In this document: in pieces, positions 9,025 through 16,773 of the stretch
How positions within the stretch are numbered: the first letter of the stretch is position 1
Layout: each line of letters begins with the position of its first letter
DNA from: Streptomyces sp. BA2
GTDB taxonomy: Bacteria; Actinomycetota; Actinomycetes; Streptomycetales; Streptomycetaceae
Direction of reading: 5' to 3'
Assembly: GCF_009769735.1 (NCBI RefSeq)
Contig: NZ_WSRO01000002.1
Coordinates: 7,923,001 to 7,987,000, forward strand
DNA: 64,000 nt
Made by a program: the position numbers and the translations under genes
Notes under the pieces: model-generated
The model's input: only the letters and a program-made list of their open reading frames with translations
Databases searched by the model: none
Told to the model about the DNA's origin: nothing

Positions 9025-9778
9025 GGGTGCCGCCCCCGGGCGTCCAGGTGAAGCGCGGCGTCCGGCGCTCCAGGAAGGCGGCGACCCCCTCGGCGGTGTC
9101 GCCGCCCGCACGTGCCTGCTCGGCCCAGTGGGCATCCCGGTCCAGGCGCCCGGCAGCGAACTCCTTGGCCGCGGCCTGGGTCAGCTGCGAACGTGAGGCC
9201 AGGACGGCGGTGAACTCCGCGACCCGCTTGTCCAGTTCGCCCGCGGGCAGCACCTCGTCCACAAGACCGGTGCGCAGCGCACGCTCCGCGTCGATCAACT
9301 CGCCCGAGAACAAAAGGTACTTGGCGGACGCGGGCCCCACCAGCGACACCAGGCGCCGCGTCGACGACGACGGATAGACGATCCCCAGCTTCGCCGGGGT
9401 GATCCCGAACAGGGCGCCCTCGTCCGCGAACCGCAGATCGCAGGCCGCCGCCAGCTGGCTTCCGCCGCCCACGCAGTAGCCGCGCACCGCGGCCAGCGTC
9501 GGCTTGGGGAAGGCCGCGAGCGCCTCCTCGGCCCGCACCGCCAGCTCCTGCGCCTCGCCGGGCGACTCCCGCAGCGAGGAGATGTCGGCGCCCGCGCAGA
9601 AGGTCCCGCCCTCTCCGGTCAGTACGACCGCCCGCACGGCCGGATCCGCGGCGAGCCCGGCGAGCAGCGGCGGCACCTGACGCCACATGTCCGCCGTCAT
9701 GGCGTTGCGCTTCGCCGGATGGTCGATGACGACGGTGGCGACGCCGTGGGTGACGGCCTGCCTCAGCTGCGGCTCCAT
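9014..9778 (-). CDS. Enoyl-CoA hydratase/isomerase family protein
   Basis: This 254-residue crotonase-fold enzyme probably acts on an acyl-CoA in the cytoplasm. The N-terminal VVIDHPAKRNAMTADMW, the oxyanion-hole segments GTFCAGADISSL and AVRGYCVGGGSQLAAACDLRFAD, and the later LGIVYPSSSTRRL match the family. In canonical hydratases two Glu residues do the catalysis. Here the first position follows the GGGSQLAAACD pattern and the second falls near GIVYPS, which lacks an obvious Glu, so it may be an isomerase or another crotonase rather than a classical hydratase. ATG at 9778 is chosen because it precedes the conserved N-terminus. It stands alone between two convergent or divergent genes. Confidence 0.87.
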   Translation of the reverse strand: MEPQLRQAVTHGVATVVIDHPAKRNAMTADMWRQVPPLLAGLAADPAVRAVVLTGEGGTFCAGADISSLRESPGEAQELAVRAEEALAAFPKPTLAAVRGYCVGGGSQLAAACDLRFADEGALFGITPAKLGIVYPSSSTRRLVSLVGPASAKYLLFSGELIDAERALRTGLVDEVLPAGELDKRVAEFTAVLASRSQLTQAAAKEFAAGRLDRDAHWAEQARAGGDTAEGVAAFLERRTPRFTWTPGGGTPTG

Positions 9779-9871
9779 GCGCAGGATGCTATCCACACTA
9801 CTCGAACGTACGATCAAGAAGGGGTGGCCCTGAGAACTCTGCGCAGCGGGGGAAGCAGGACGGAGACGCTG

Positions 9872-10534
9872 ATGGCCCGATCCAACCGCGCCAAGGCCGC
9901 CGCACCCCAGGCCCAGTGCGCCAAGCAGCTCAACCGCAGCCTTGGCTGGCTTGCCCTGCTGGGCGTGATCCTCGCGCTTGCGGGGATCGTCGGCCTCGTC
10001 TACACGGGTGTCGCCACCCTCACCTCCATGTTCCTCTTCGGCTGGCTGCTCCTGATCGGCGGCTGTGTGGGCCTGCTGCACGCGGTGCAGTCGCGCGGCA
10101 CGAACTTCTTCTGGCTCGGCGTGGTCGTGGCGGCCCTGAACCTCGCCGCCGGTGTCGTGATCATCCGCAGGCCGGAAGTGGCGGCGGAGGCGCTGACGAT
10201 GTTCGCCGCGCTGCTCTTCCTGACCGGTGGTGTCTTCCGTCTTGTCGGCAGCCTGGTGGTGCGCGGCCCGCAGTTCGGCTGGACGCTCGTGCAGGGCGCC
10301 TTCGGGCTGCTGCTCGGCATCCTGGTGCTCGCCAACTGGCCCAGCAGCAGCCAGTACGTGATCGGCTGCTTCTTCTCGCTCGCGCTGCTCTTCGACGGCC
10401 TCGGCCTGCTCGCCACGGGCCTGGGCGGGCGCCGGATCGTGAGCATGGTCGCGGAGGACCGGCCGCCGGACGAGCCGGGCGGCCCGGCCGACGCGAACGG
10501 CCCGGACAACCCGTACAACCCGAAGAACGCTTAA
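9872..10534 (+). CDS. HdeD/DUF308-family membrane protein
   Basis: This 220-residue integral membrane protein has about six transmembrane helices arranged as pairs, beginning WLALLGVILALAGIVGLV, then MFLFGWLLLIGGCVGLL and FFWLGVVVAALNLAAGVVI. That is the pattern of the HdeD-like DUF308 family. HdeD of enteric bacteria is linked to acid resistance; in Actinobacteria the role is unknown. The start ATG at 9872 has a clear GGAGA ribosome binding site 6 bases before it. The C-terminal tail (about 30 residues) is hydrophilic and rich in Pro, Asp and Asn. The gene is divergent from the enoyl-CoA hydratase gene. Confidence 0.86.
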   Translation: MARSNRAKAAAPQAQCAKQLNRSLGWLALLGVILALAGIVGLVYTGVATLTSMFLFGWLLLIGGCVGLLHAVQSRGTNFFWLGVVVAALNLAAGVVIIRRPEVAAEALTMFAALLFLTGGVFRLVGSLVVRGPQFGWTLVQGAFGLLLGILVLANWPSSSQYVIGCFFSLALLFDGLGLLATGLGGRRIVSMVAEDRPPDEPGGPADANGPDNPYNPKNA

Positions 10535-10665
10535 AAGCGAAACCGTGAGGACAGGAACGGTCACGCCACCGACGCGACCGGGCACCAATGGTCAAGTGTC
10601 GTCGATAGTCGCTGACTTCTGGTCAGTCCTACGGTACGGACCAGGGCATTCCCAACACTCGATGT

Positions 10666-11193
10666 GTGGTGACAATCGAGCGCGAGGGCGGCGACCGGAC
10701 GATGGACGGCGACGGGAGGGGGCCCGGTCCACTCCCTCGGGAGACCGGAGAGGTGCCGTATGAAGGCGTATGGCGGTTCACAGCCGCCGCCGTGGACGCC
10801 TCGGTGCCCCAGGCGCGGCACGCGGTGCGTGACCTGCTCGCCCGGCAAGGCGTGCCCGTCTCGGACGACCTGGTCCAGGGCCTGCTCCTGATCGTCTCCG
10901 AACTGGTCACCAACGCGGTGCGGCACGCGGCCCTGCTCTCGCCGATGCTCGCGGTGGAGGTCGCGGTCGGTGCCGAGTGGGTGCGGGTCTCCGTGGAGGA
11001 CGACCACCCCTACCGCCCGACCGCCCTGGTGGCCGACCACGGCCAGACCGGTGGCCGCGGCCTTCTCCTCGTCCGCGAGATCACCCAGGAGGCGGGCGGC
11101 GCCTGCGACGTCGCACACACCGCGAGCGGGGGCAAGGTCATCTGGGCGGCCCTGCCCCTGAAACCCAACGGATCCTCCCCGGCGGGGAGTTGA
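10666..11193 (+). CDS. RsbW/SpoIIAB-like ATP-binding regulatory protein
   Basis: This 175-residue (or 163, if ATG at 10702 is used) GHKL-fold protein is of the kind that acts as an anti-sigma factor or serine kinase in Streptomyces. The N box is LLLIVSELVTNAVRHA. The G1 region is the degenerate SVEDDHPYRP, and G2 is TGGRGLLLVREI. The N-terminus has a low-complexity lead (GDRTMDGDGRGPGP). Such proteins are numerous in Streptomyces and often stand alone, as here, without a sigma factor or antagonist next to them. The partner therefore cannot be named from context. Confidence 0.85.
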   Translation: MVTIEREGGDRTMDGDGRGPGPLPRETGEVPYEGVWRFTAAAVDASVPQARHAVRDLLARQGVPVSDDLVQGLLLIVSELVTNAVRHAALLSPMLAVEVAVGAEWVRVSVEDDHPYRPTALVADHGQTGGRGLLLVREITQEAGGACDVAHTASGGKVIWAALPLKPNGSSPAGS

Positions 11194-11208
11194 CTCACCC
11201 GCCGGTGC

Positions 11209-11802
11209 TCACCAGCCGGCGGAAGGCCCCGTCAGCTCCCGGATCGCGGGCCGCGCCGCGTCAAGGACGGTCATGAACCACGCGGAGAACGGCCCCTTGG
11301 CATGCCGCTCGGCCAGCTCCGCGGCCGTCACGAACGCGGTCTCGCCGACCTCGGACGGGTCGGGCCGCAGCGGCGACTGGACCATCCCCACGAAGAGGTG
11401 GTTGAACTCCTGCTCCACCAGGCCCGAGTCGGGGTCCGGGTGGTTGTAGCGCACCGTGCCCGCCTCAGCGAGCAGGGAGGGCGAGACGCCCAGCTCCTCG
11501 TACGTCCGGCGCGCGGCGGCCGCGAACGGCGCCTCGCCCGGGTACGGGTGGCCGCAGCAGGTGTTCGACCAGACGCCGGGGGAGTGGTACTTGCCCAGGG
11601 CGCGCTGCTGAAGCAGCAGCCGCCCCTGCTCGTCGAAGAGGAAGACGGAGAACGCCCGGTGCAGCTGCCCGGGCGCCTGATGCGCGGAGAGTTTCTCCGC
11701 TGTGCCGATCGTCCTGCCGTCCTCGTCGACGAGTTCCAGCAAGATCGCTTCTCCGGTGCCGTTCGACGAGCTGTTCGCCGCGGTGGCAGGTGTGATCGGC
11801 AT
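11209..11802 (-). CDS. idi: Isopentenyl-diphosphate delta-isomerase, type 1
   Basis: This 197-residue Nudix-fold enzyme interconverts isopentenyl and dimethylallyl diphosphate, setting the allyl primer supply for all isoprenoids. It is related to the hopanoid operon 10 kb away, though not contiguous with it. The sequence shows the type 1 signature: LHRAFSVFLFDEQGRLLLQQRA, the active-site Cys in SNTCCGHPYPGE, the Nudix-like RRTYEELGV, and the catalytic Glu region DSGLVEQEFNHLFVG. ATG at 11802 is preferred over ATG at 11808 because GAAGG lies 6 bases before it. It ends convergently close to the RsbW-like gene. Confidence 0.95.
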   Translation of the reverse strand: MPITPATAANSSSNGTGEAILLELVDEDGRTIGTAEKLSAHQAPGQLHRAFSVFLFDEQGRLLLQQRALGKYHSPGVWSNTCCGHPYPGEAPFAAAARRTYEELGVSPSLLAEAGTVRYNHPDPDSGLVEQEFNHLFVGMVQSPLRPDPSEVGETAFVTAAELAERHAKGPFSAWFMTVLDAARPAIRELTGPSAGW

Positions 11803-11894
11803 ACGCATCCTTCGCTTCGGGCTTCGAGCCTCAAGTCTGCCGTACGCGACCGGCCCTACCGGCAAGGAACCACCGGAAGCCACCCTCACCGGTG

Positions 11895-12821
11895 TCAGTG
11901 GCAGAGCTTCGCCTCGTGCTCCGCGTGGCCGACCGGCTCCAACTGGAAGGTGCAGTGCTCGACGTCGAAGTGGTCGCCCAGGCATCCCTGTAGTTCGTGC
12001 AGCATCTTTTCGTGGCCGATCGCGTTCAGCGTCTCGGTGCTGACGACCACGTGTGCGGAGAGGACCGGCATCCCCGAAGTGATGGTCCAGGCGTGCAGGT
12101 CGTGGACGTCCTCGACGCCCGGCAGATCCAGTATGTGCGAGCGGACCTCGGCCATGTCGACGCCCTTCGGTGCGGACTCCAGGAGCACGTTCAGGGTCTC
12201 CCGGAGCAGTTTCACCGTACGTGGGACGATCATGAGGCCGATGACGAGCGAGGCGATCGGGTCCGCCGCCTGCCAGCCGGTCGTCAGGATCAGCACCGCC
12301 GCGACGAGCACCGCCACGGAGCCCAGCGCGTCGGCGAGGACCTCCAGGAAGGCGCCGCGCACGTTCAGGCTGTCCTTCTGACCGCGCATCAGGAGCGAGA
12401 GGGAGATCATGTTCGCCACCAGGCCGATGACGCCGAAGACGATGGTCAGTCCGCCCTCGGTGTCGGCGGGCGTGATGAACCGCTGGATCGCCTCGTACAG
12501 GACGTAGCCGCCGACGCCGAGCAGCAGCAGACAGTTGGCCAGCGCGGCGAGGATCTCGGCGCGGGCGTAGCCGAAGGTGCGATTCTGAGTCGCGGGGCGG
12601 TTCGCGAACTGGATCGCGAGCAGTGCCATGCCGAGGCCCAGTGCGTCCGTCGCCATGTGCGTCGCGTCCGCGATGAGCGCGAGCGAATCCGCCATGATGC
12701 CGCCGACGATCTCGACCACCATGACGGTGATCGTGATCGAGAGCGCGACGCGCAGCCGCCCTCGGTACGCCGACGTCGCCGTCCCCCCGTGTGTATGTCC
12801 GTGGTCGTGCCCAGCCCCCAT
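11895..12821 (-). CDS. Cation diffusion facilitator, probable zinc exporter (ZitB-like)
   Basis: This 308-residue inner-membrane antiporter exports divalent metal, probably Zn2+. The N-terminus has a His-rich stretch (HDHGHTHGG). Six hydrophobic helices follow. Metal site A is seen as HMATD in helix 2 (SLALIADATHMATDA) and EVLAD in helix 5, where the usual His of HxxxD is Glu. A His-rich C-terminal cytoplasmic domain (VEDVHDLHAWTI, GDHFDVEHCTF) completes the CDF layout. The start has a GGAGG site. A Zur-like palindrome lies about 104 bases upstream (12925-12939). In S. coelicolor, Zur activates the zinc exporter zitB at high zinc, so the same logic is likely here. Confidence 0.9.
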   Translation of the reverse strand: MGAGHDHGHTHGGTATSAYRGRLRVALSITITVMVVEIVGGIMADSLALIADATHMATDALGLGMALLAIQFANRPATQNRTFGYARAEILAALANCLLLLGVGGYVLYEAIQRFITPADTEGGLTIVFGVIGLVANMISLSLLMRGQKDSLNVRGAFLEVLADALGSVAVLVAAVLILTTGWQAADPIASLVIGLMIVPRTVKLLRETLNVLLESAPKGVDMAEVRSHILDLPGVEDVHDLHAWTITSGMPVLSAHVVVSTETLNAIGHEKMLHELQGCLGDHFDVEHCTFQLEPVGHAEHEAKLCH

Positions 12822-12924
12822 GGAAGCCGCCTCCGTGTGCTCGGTATCGGTCTTCTGTTCCCTGGTCGCGTGTCTGTCGCGATCACAGTGAACTACGGGT
12901 GGGGGGTATACGGCAACACGGCAC

Positions 12925-12939
12925 TGAACACCGTTGTCA
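12925..12939 (-). promoter_or_regulatory. Candidate Zur box upstream of the zinc exporter
   Basis: The 15-mer TGAACACCGTTGTCA is an imperfect 7-1-7 palindrome with five of seven pairs matching. It fits the actinobacterial Zur pattern TGAAAATGATTTTCA at 10 of 15 positions, including both TGA/TCA ends. It sits 104 bases before the exporter start, a suitable place for the upstream activation described for S. coelicolor zitB. It is a candidate only. Confidence 0.5.
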
Positions 12940-12942
12940 TAT

Positions 12943-12976
12943 GCTCTGACCTGCGGAAATGATCGCAGGTCAGAGC
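12943..12976 (-). terminator. 13-bp perfect hairpin, galE terminator
   Basis: The arms GCTCTGACCTGCG (12943-12955) and its exact complement (12964-12976) flank an 8-base loop. It lies 11 bases past the galE stop on the minus strand and just before the candidate Zur box, so it should insulate the exporter gene from galE transcription. No T tract is present. Confidence 0.75.
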
Positions 12977-12986
12977 GCTGCCATGA

Positions 12987-13970
12987 TCAGGGGCGGCGCG
13001 CCTCGGGGTGGTGGAGGCACCAGCCCGCCCACGCGGATTCGACCATCTCGCGTACTGTCCGCCGCGCCTTCCAGCCCAGCTTCTCGGCGGCCAGGCCCGC
13101 GTCCGCGACGGCGCGCGGGGCGTCGCCCTCGCGGCGCGGCTCGACGAGCGCCGGACGGGCGTCGCCGGAGATCTCGCCGATGAGCGTGACGAGTTCGCGT
13201 ACGGAAACACCCTCGCCGCGGCCGATGTTCACCGTCAGGTCGCCCTCGGGGTGCGCCTCGACGCGGCGGGCCGCCGCGAGGTGGGCGTCGGCGAGATCGG
13301 CGACGTGGATGTAGTCGCGGACGCAGGTGCCGTCCGGCGTCGGGTGGTCGTCACCGAAGATCCGCGGCGCCTCGTCGCGGGTGAGCCGGTCGAAGACCAT
13401 CGGGATCACGTTGTAGACCCCGGTGTCCGCGAGCTCGGGTGTGACCGCGCCCGCCACGTTGAAGTAGCGCAGGCACACGGTCGCGATGCCGTGCGCCCGC
13501 CCGGCGGCCCGCACCAGCCACTCCCCGGCGAGCTTCGTCTCGCCGTAGGGGTTGATCGGCACGCACGGGGTGTTCTCCGTCACCAGGTCCACGTCGGGCG
13601 GGTTGCCGTACACCGCGGCCGACGAGGAGAAGACGAAGCGCTTGATGCCGGCCTCGGCCACCGCTTCGAGCAGCGTCACCAGGCCGCCGACGTTCTCGCG
13701 GTAGTAGCGCAGCGGCTGCTCCACGGATTCGCCGACCTGCTTGCGGGCCGCGAGATGCACCACACCCGTCACCTCGTGCTCGGCGAACACCCGCCGCAGC
13801 AGCTCGCCGTCGAGCGATGAGCCCCTAATGAGAGGGATGTCCGCGGGGAGCCGCTCCGGCACCCCGGCCGAGACGTCGTCGAGGACGACGACCCGCTCCC
13901 CGGCACCGGCCATCGCCCGTGCCACATGTGCCCCGATATAACCCGCTCCACCTGTGATCATCCATGTCAT
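12987..13970 (-). CDS. galE: UDP-glucose 4-epimerase (GalE-like)
   Basis: This 327-residue short-chain dehydrogenase-type enzyme interconverts UDP-glucose and UDP-galactose (or the N-acetyl forms) using bound NAD. The glycine motif TGGAGYIG is at the N-terminus. The catalytic pair is in FVFSSSAAVYG (Ser) and NPYGETK (Tyr and Lys), and the sugar-binding region includes CLRYFNVAGA and CVRDYIHVADL. The start ATG at 13970 gives MTWMITGG; ATG at 13961 is possible. It is divergent from the phospho-polyol gene set at 14228-21293 across about 257 bases and may supply a UDP-sugar to the glycosyltransferase there. A 13-bp hairpin terminates it. Confidence 0.9.
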   Translation of the reverse strand: MTWMITGGAGYIGAHVARAMAGAGERVVVLDDVSAGVPERLPADIPLIRGSSLDGELLRRVFAEHEVTGVVHLAARKQVGESVEQPLRYYRENVGGLVTLLEAVAEAGIKRFVFSSSAAVYGNPPDVDLVTENTPCVPINPYGETKLAGEWLVRAAGRAHGIATVCLRYFNVAGAVTPELADTGVYNVIPMVFDRLTRDEAPRIFGDDHPTPDGTCVRDYIHVADLADAHLAAARRVEAHPEGDLTVNIGRGEGVSVRELVTLIGEISGDARPALVEPRREGDAPRAVADAGLAAEKLGWKARRTVREMVESAWAGWCLHHPEARRP

Positions 13971-14227
13971 GGGCGTCGACTTTATGTCGTTTGTGCCGGT
14001 CACATGAAGCGCGGTTTGTGGGCGCCGCCTCCGATCGACCATGATGATCGCGTTGGCACCGGCCCTCCCAGGCCATGCTTATCGGGCCGTAAACGGGCGG
14101 TGAACGCCCGCTTCCCATCATCCGATAGCCTCTGCCGACGTGCCGCCCGGCCGCTGCCGGCCAGGGGCGCCCCTCATCACGCACGTGCCCGGCGCGAGCC
14201 GCGCCGGCAATCAAGGAGTGAGTTCGT

Positions 14228-16039
14228 CTGTCGACCGCCATCCTGACCGGTCAGCCGGTCCCCGGGTCGCCGCTCGAAGGCGATCTGCGGTCCCTGGGGT
14301 TTGACGTCCGGGTCGCCTCCGACGCGGCGGACACCGAGACGCTGCTCGCCGCCGCCCCCGCCGGGCAGCGGGTCGCGATCGTCGACGCGCGCTTCGTCGG
14401 CCACGTCCACGCGCTGCGCCTCGGCCTGACGGACCCGCGCTTCCCCGCGTCGGCCGTCCCCGGCGCCGTCACCGCGCAGCCCGAGGCCCGCGCCGACCTG
14501 ACGCGTGCGCTGCGGGCCACCACGGGCTCCGGCAACGGCGGCGGCTCCACCCTGGCCGTCGAAGCGCTCGCGGACCACGTGGCCGAGGCGATCGAAGCCG
14601 AAGGCCGCGCGCTGCACCGCCCCGACCTCGGCACCCTCGTCGCCACCGTGCCCAGCGATCCGCAGACGCGGAACGAGGCACGCCAGGCCGTCGCCGCCGT
14701 GGACGACGAAGCCGTACGCCTGCGGACCGCGGTCAAGTCGCGCGACGGCTTCTTCACGACGTACTGCATCTCCCCTTACTCGCGTTACCTCGCCCGCTGG
14801 TGCGCGCGCCGCGGCCTCACCCCGAACCAGGTCACCACCGCCTCGCTGCTCGTCGCCCTGATCGCGGCGGGCTGCGCGGCCACCGGCACCCGCGGCGGCT
14901 TCGTCGCGGCCGGCCTCCTGCTCCTCTTCTCCTTCGTACTCGACTGCACGGACGGGCAGCTCGCCCGCTACTCCCTGCAGTACTCGACGCTGGGCGCCTG
15001 GCTCGACGCGACCTTCGACCGCGCCAAGGAGTACGCCTACTACGCGGGCCTCGCGCTCGGAGCCGCCCGCGGCGGTGACGACGTATGGGCGCTCGCACTC
15101 GGCGCGATGGTGCTCCAGACCTGTCGGCACGTCGTGGACTTCTCCTTCAACGAGGCGAACCACGACGCGACCGCCAACACCAGCCCCACTGCGGCCCTTT
15201 CGGACAAGCTCGACAGCGTCGGCTGGACGGTCTGGCTGCGTCGCATGATCGTCCTTCCGATCGGCGAGCGCTGGGCACTGATCGCCGTGCTCACCGCCGT
15301 GACCACCCCGCGCATCACCCTGATCGTGCTGCTCATCGGCTGCGGCCTCGCCGCCTGCTACACCACGGCGGGCCGCGTCCTGCGCTCACTGACCCGCAGG
15401 GCCACCCGCACCGACCGCGCCGCACAGGCACTCGCGGACCTCGCCGACACCGGACCGCTCGCGTCCGCCTTCGCCGCACTCGGGCTCCGCGGCCCGGCCG
15501 TGCCCGCGCCGGTCCTCGCCTTCATCGGCGGCGCCGCGATCGCGTGCGTGGCGGGTCTCACGTCGTACGGCAGCCCGTGGGTCGTCGTCGCCGCGGTGAT
15601 CTACGTCATCACTTCGGGCCTCGCCGTCGCCCGCCCCCTCAAGGGCGCCCTCGACTGGCTCGTCCCGCCGTTCTTCCGCGCGGCGGAGTACGGCACGATC
15701 CTGCTGCTCGCCGCCAACGCTGACGTGAACGGCGCCTTGCCCGCGGCTTTCGGCCTGGTGTCCGCTGTCGCCTACCATCACTACGACACGGTGTACCGCA
15801 TTCGCGGCGACGCGGGCGCGCCGCCGCACTGGCTGGTGCGGGCGATCGGCGGGCACGAGGGCAGGACGCTTGCGGTCGCTCTCGCCGCCACGCTGCTCGC
15901 CGACACAGATTTCACCGTCGCGCTCACGGCACTCGCCGTGGCCGTGGCACTCGTGGTGCTCGTCGAGAGCATCCGCTTCTGGGTGACCGCTCACAAACGT
16001 GGAGCACCCGCCGTACACGATGAAGGAGAACCCGCATGA
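14228..16039 (+). CDS. CDP-alcohol phosphatidyltransferase-family protein with N-terminal extension; CTG start
   Basis: This is a membrane enzyme of about 603 residues. The first 200 or so residues are soluble and unrecognised (DUF5941-like proteins share this layout). A CDP-alcohol phosphotransferase domain follows with the full motif D239-x2-D242-G-x2-A-R-x8-G256-x3-D260-x3-D264, then several transmembrane helices up to about residue 590. Such enzymes move a phospho-alcohol from a CDP carrier to an acceptor alcohol. The frame opens only after TGA at 14219, and no ATG, GTG or TTG occurs until 14579. CTG at 14228, 9 bases after AAGGAG (14213-14218), is therefore the probable start. It is first in a seven-gene operon and overlaps the next gene by ATGA. 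Confidence 0.85.
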   Translation: MSTAILTGQPVPGSPLEGDLRSLGFDVRVASDAADTETLLAAAPAGQRVAIVDARFVGHVHALRLGLTDPRFPASAVPGAVTAQPEARADLTRALRATTGSGNGGGSTLAVEALADHVAEAIEAEGRALHRPDLGTLVATVPSDPQTRNEARQAVAAVDDEAVRLRTAVKSRDGFFTTYCISPYSRYLARWCARRGLTPNQVTTASLLVALIAAGCAATGTRGGFVAAGLLLLFSFVLDCTDGQLARYSLQYSTLGAWLDATFDRAKEYAYYAGLALGAARGGDDVWALALGAMVLQTCRHVVDFSFNEANHDATANTSPTAALSDKLDSVGWTVWLRRMIVLPIGERWALIAVLTAVTTPRITLIVLLIGCGLAACYTTAGRVLRSLTRRATRTDRAAQALADLADTGPLASAFAALGLRGPAVPAPVLAFIGGAAIACVAGLTSYGSPWVVVAAVIYVITSGLAVARPLKGALDWLVPPFFRAAEYGTILLLAANADVNGALPAAFGLVSAVAYHHYDTVYRIRGDAGAPPHWLVRAIGGHEGRTLAVALAATLLADTDFTVALTALAVAVALVVLVESIRFWVTAHKRGAPAVHDEGEPA

Positions 16040-16773
16040 TCGGCCTTGTGCTGGCGGCCGGCGCCGGACGGCGTCTTCGCCCCTACACCGACACGCTTCC
16101 CAAGGCCCTGGTGCCGGTCGACGGTGACACCACCATCCTCGACCTGACCCTCGGCAACTTCGCGGAGATCGGCTTGACCGAGGTCGCGATCATCGTCGGC
16201 TACAAGAAGGAAGCGGTCTACGACCGCAAGGCGGCGCTCGAGGAGAAGTACGGCCTCAAGCTCACGCTGATCGACAACGACAAGGCCGAGGAGTGGAACA
16301 ACGCCTACTCCCTCTGGTGCGGTCGTGACGCGATCAAGCACACGGTGATCCTCGCCAACGGTGACACCGTGCACCCCGTCTCCGTCGAGAAGACGCTGCT
16401 CGCCGCCCGCGGCGACGGCAAGAAGATCATCCTTGCCCTCGACACGGTGAAGAACCTCGCCGACGAGGAGATGAAGGTCATCGTGGACCCCGAGAAGGGC
16501 GTCCAGAAGATCACCAAGCTGATGGACCCCGCGACCGCCACCGGTGAGTACATCGGTGTCACGCTCATCGAGGGCGACGCCGCCGACCAGCTGGCCGACG
16601 CCCTGAAGACCACCTTCGAGCGCGACCCCGACCTGTACTACGAGGACGGCTACCAGGAGCTCGTCAACCGCGGCTTCAAGGTCGACGTGGAGCCGATCGG
16701 CGACGTCAAGTGGGTCGAGATCGACAACCACGACGACCTCGCCAAGGGGCGGGAGATCGCGTGCCAGTACTGA
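16036..16773 (+). CDS. Sugar-phosphate/polyol nucleotidyltransferase (cytidylyltransferase-like)
   Basis: This 245-residue cytoplasmic GT-A-fold nucleotidyltransferase has the NTP-binding signature LAAGAGRRLRP (residues 6-16) with PKALVPV, a downstream ILANGDTV (the metal-binding Asp), and the late VKWVEIDNHDDLAKG. The overall pattern resembles phosphocholine or inositol-phosphate cytidylyltransferases (LicC or IPCT types) rather than glucose-1-phosphate enzymes. Because it sits between two CDP-alcohol phosphotransferase genes and overlaps the dehydrogenase gene, the likely job is to make the CDP-activated polyol that those enzymes use. The start overlaps the previous stop (ATGA). The actual substrate is inferred. 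Confidence 0.85.
   Translation: MIGLVLAAGAGRRLRPYTDTLPKALVPVDGDTTILDLTLGNFAEIGLTEVAIIVGYKKEAVYDRKAALEEKYGLKLTLIDNDKAEEWNNAYSLWCGRDAIKHTVILANGDTVHPVSVEKTLLAARGDGKKIILALDTVKNLADEEMKVIVDPEKGVQKITKLMDPATATGEYIGVTLIEGDAADQLADALKTTFERDPDLYYEDGYQELVNRGFKVDVEPIGDVKWVEIDNHDDLAKGREIACQY

Noticed and set aside
14579-16039. Start of the first CDP-alcohol phosphotransferase at GTG 14579
   Set aside because: About 117 codons of well-biased coding sequence precede it, and a ribosome binding site lies at 14213-14218, so CTG 14228 is more likely.
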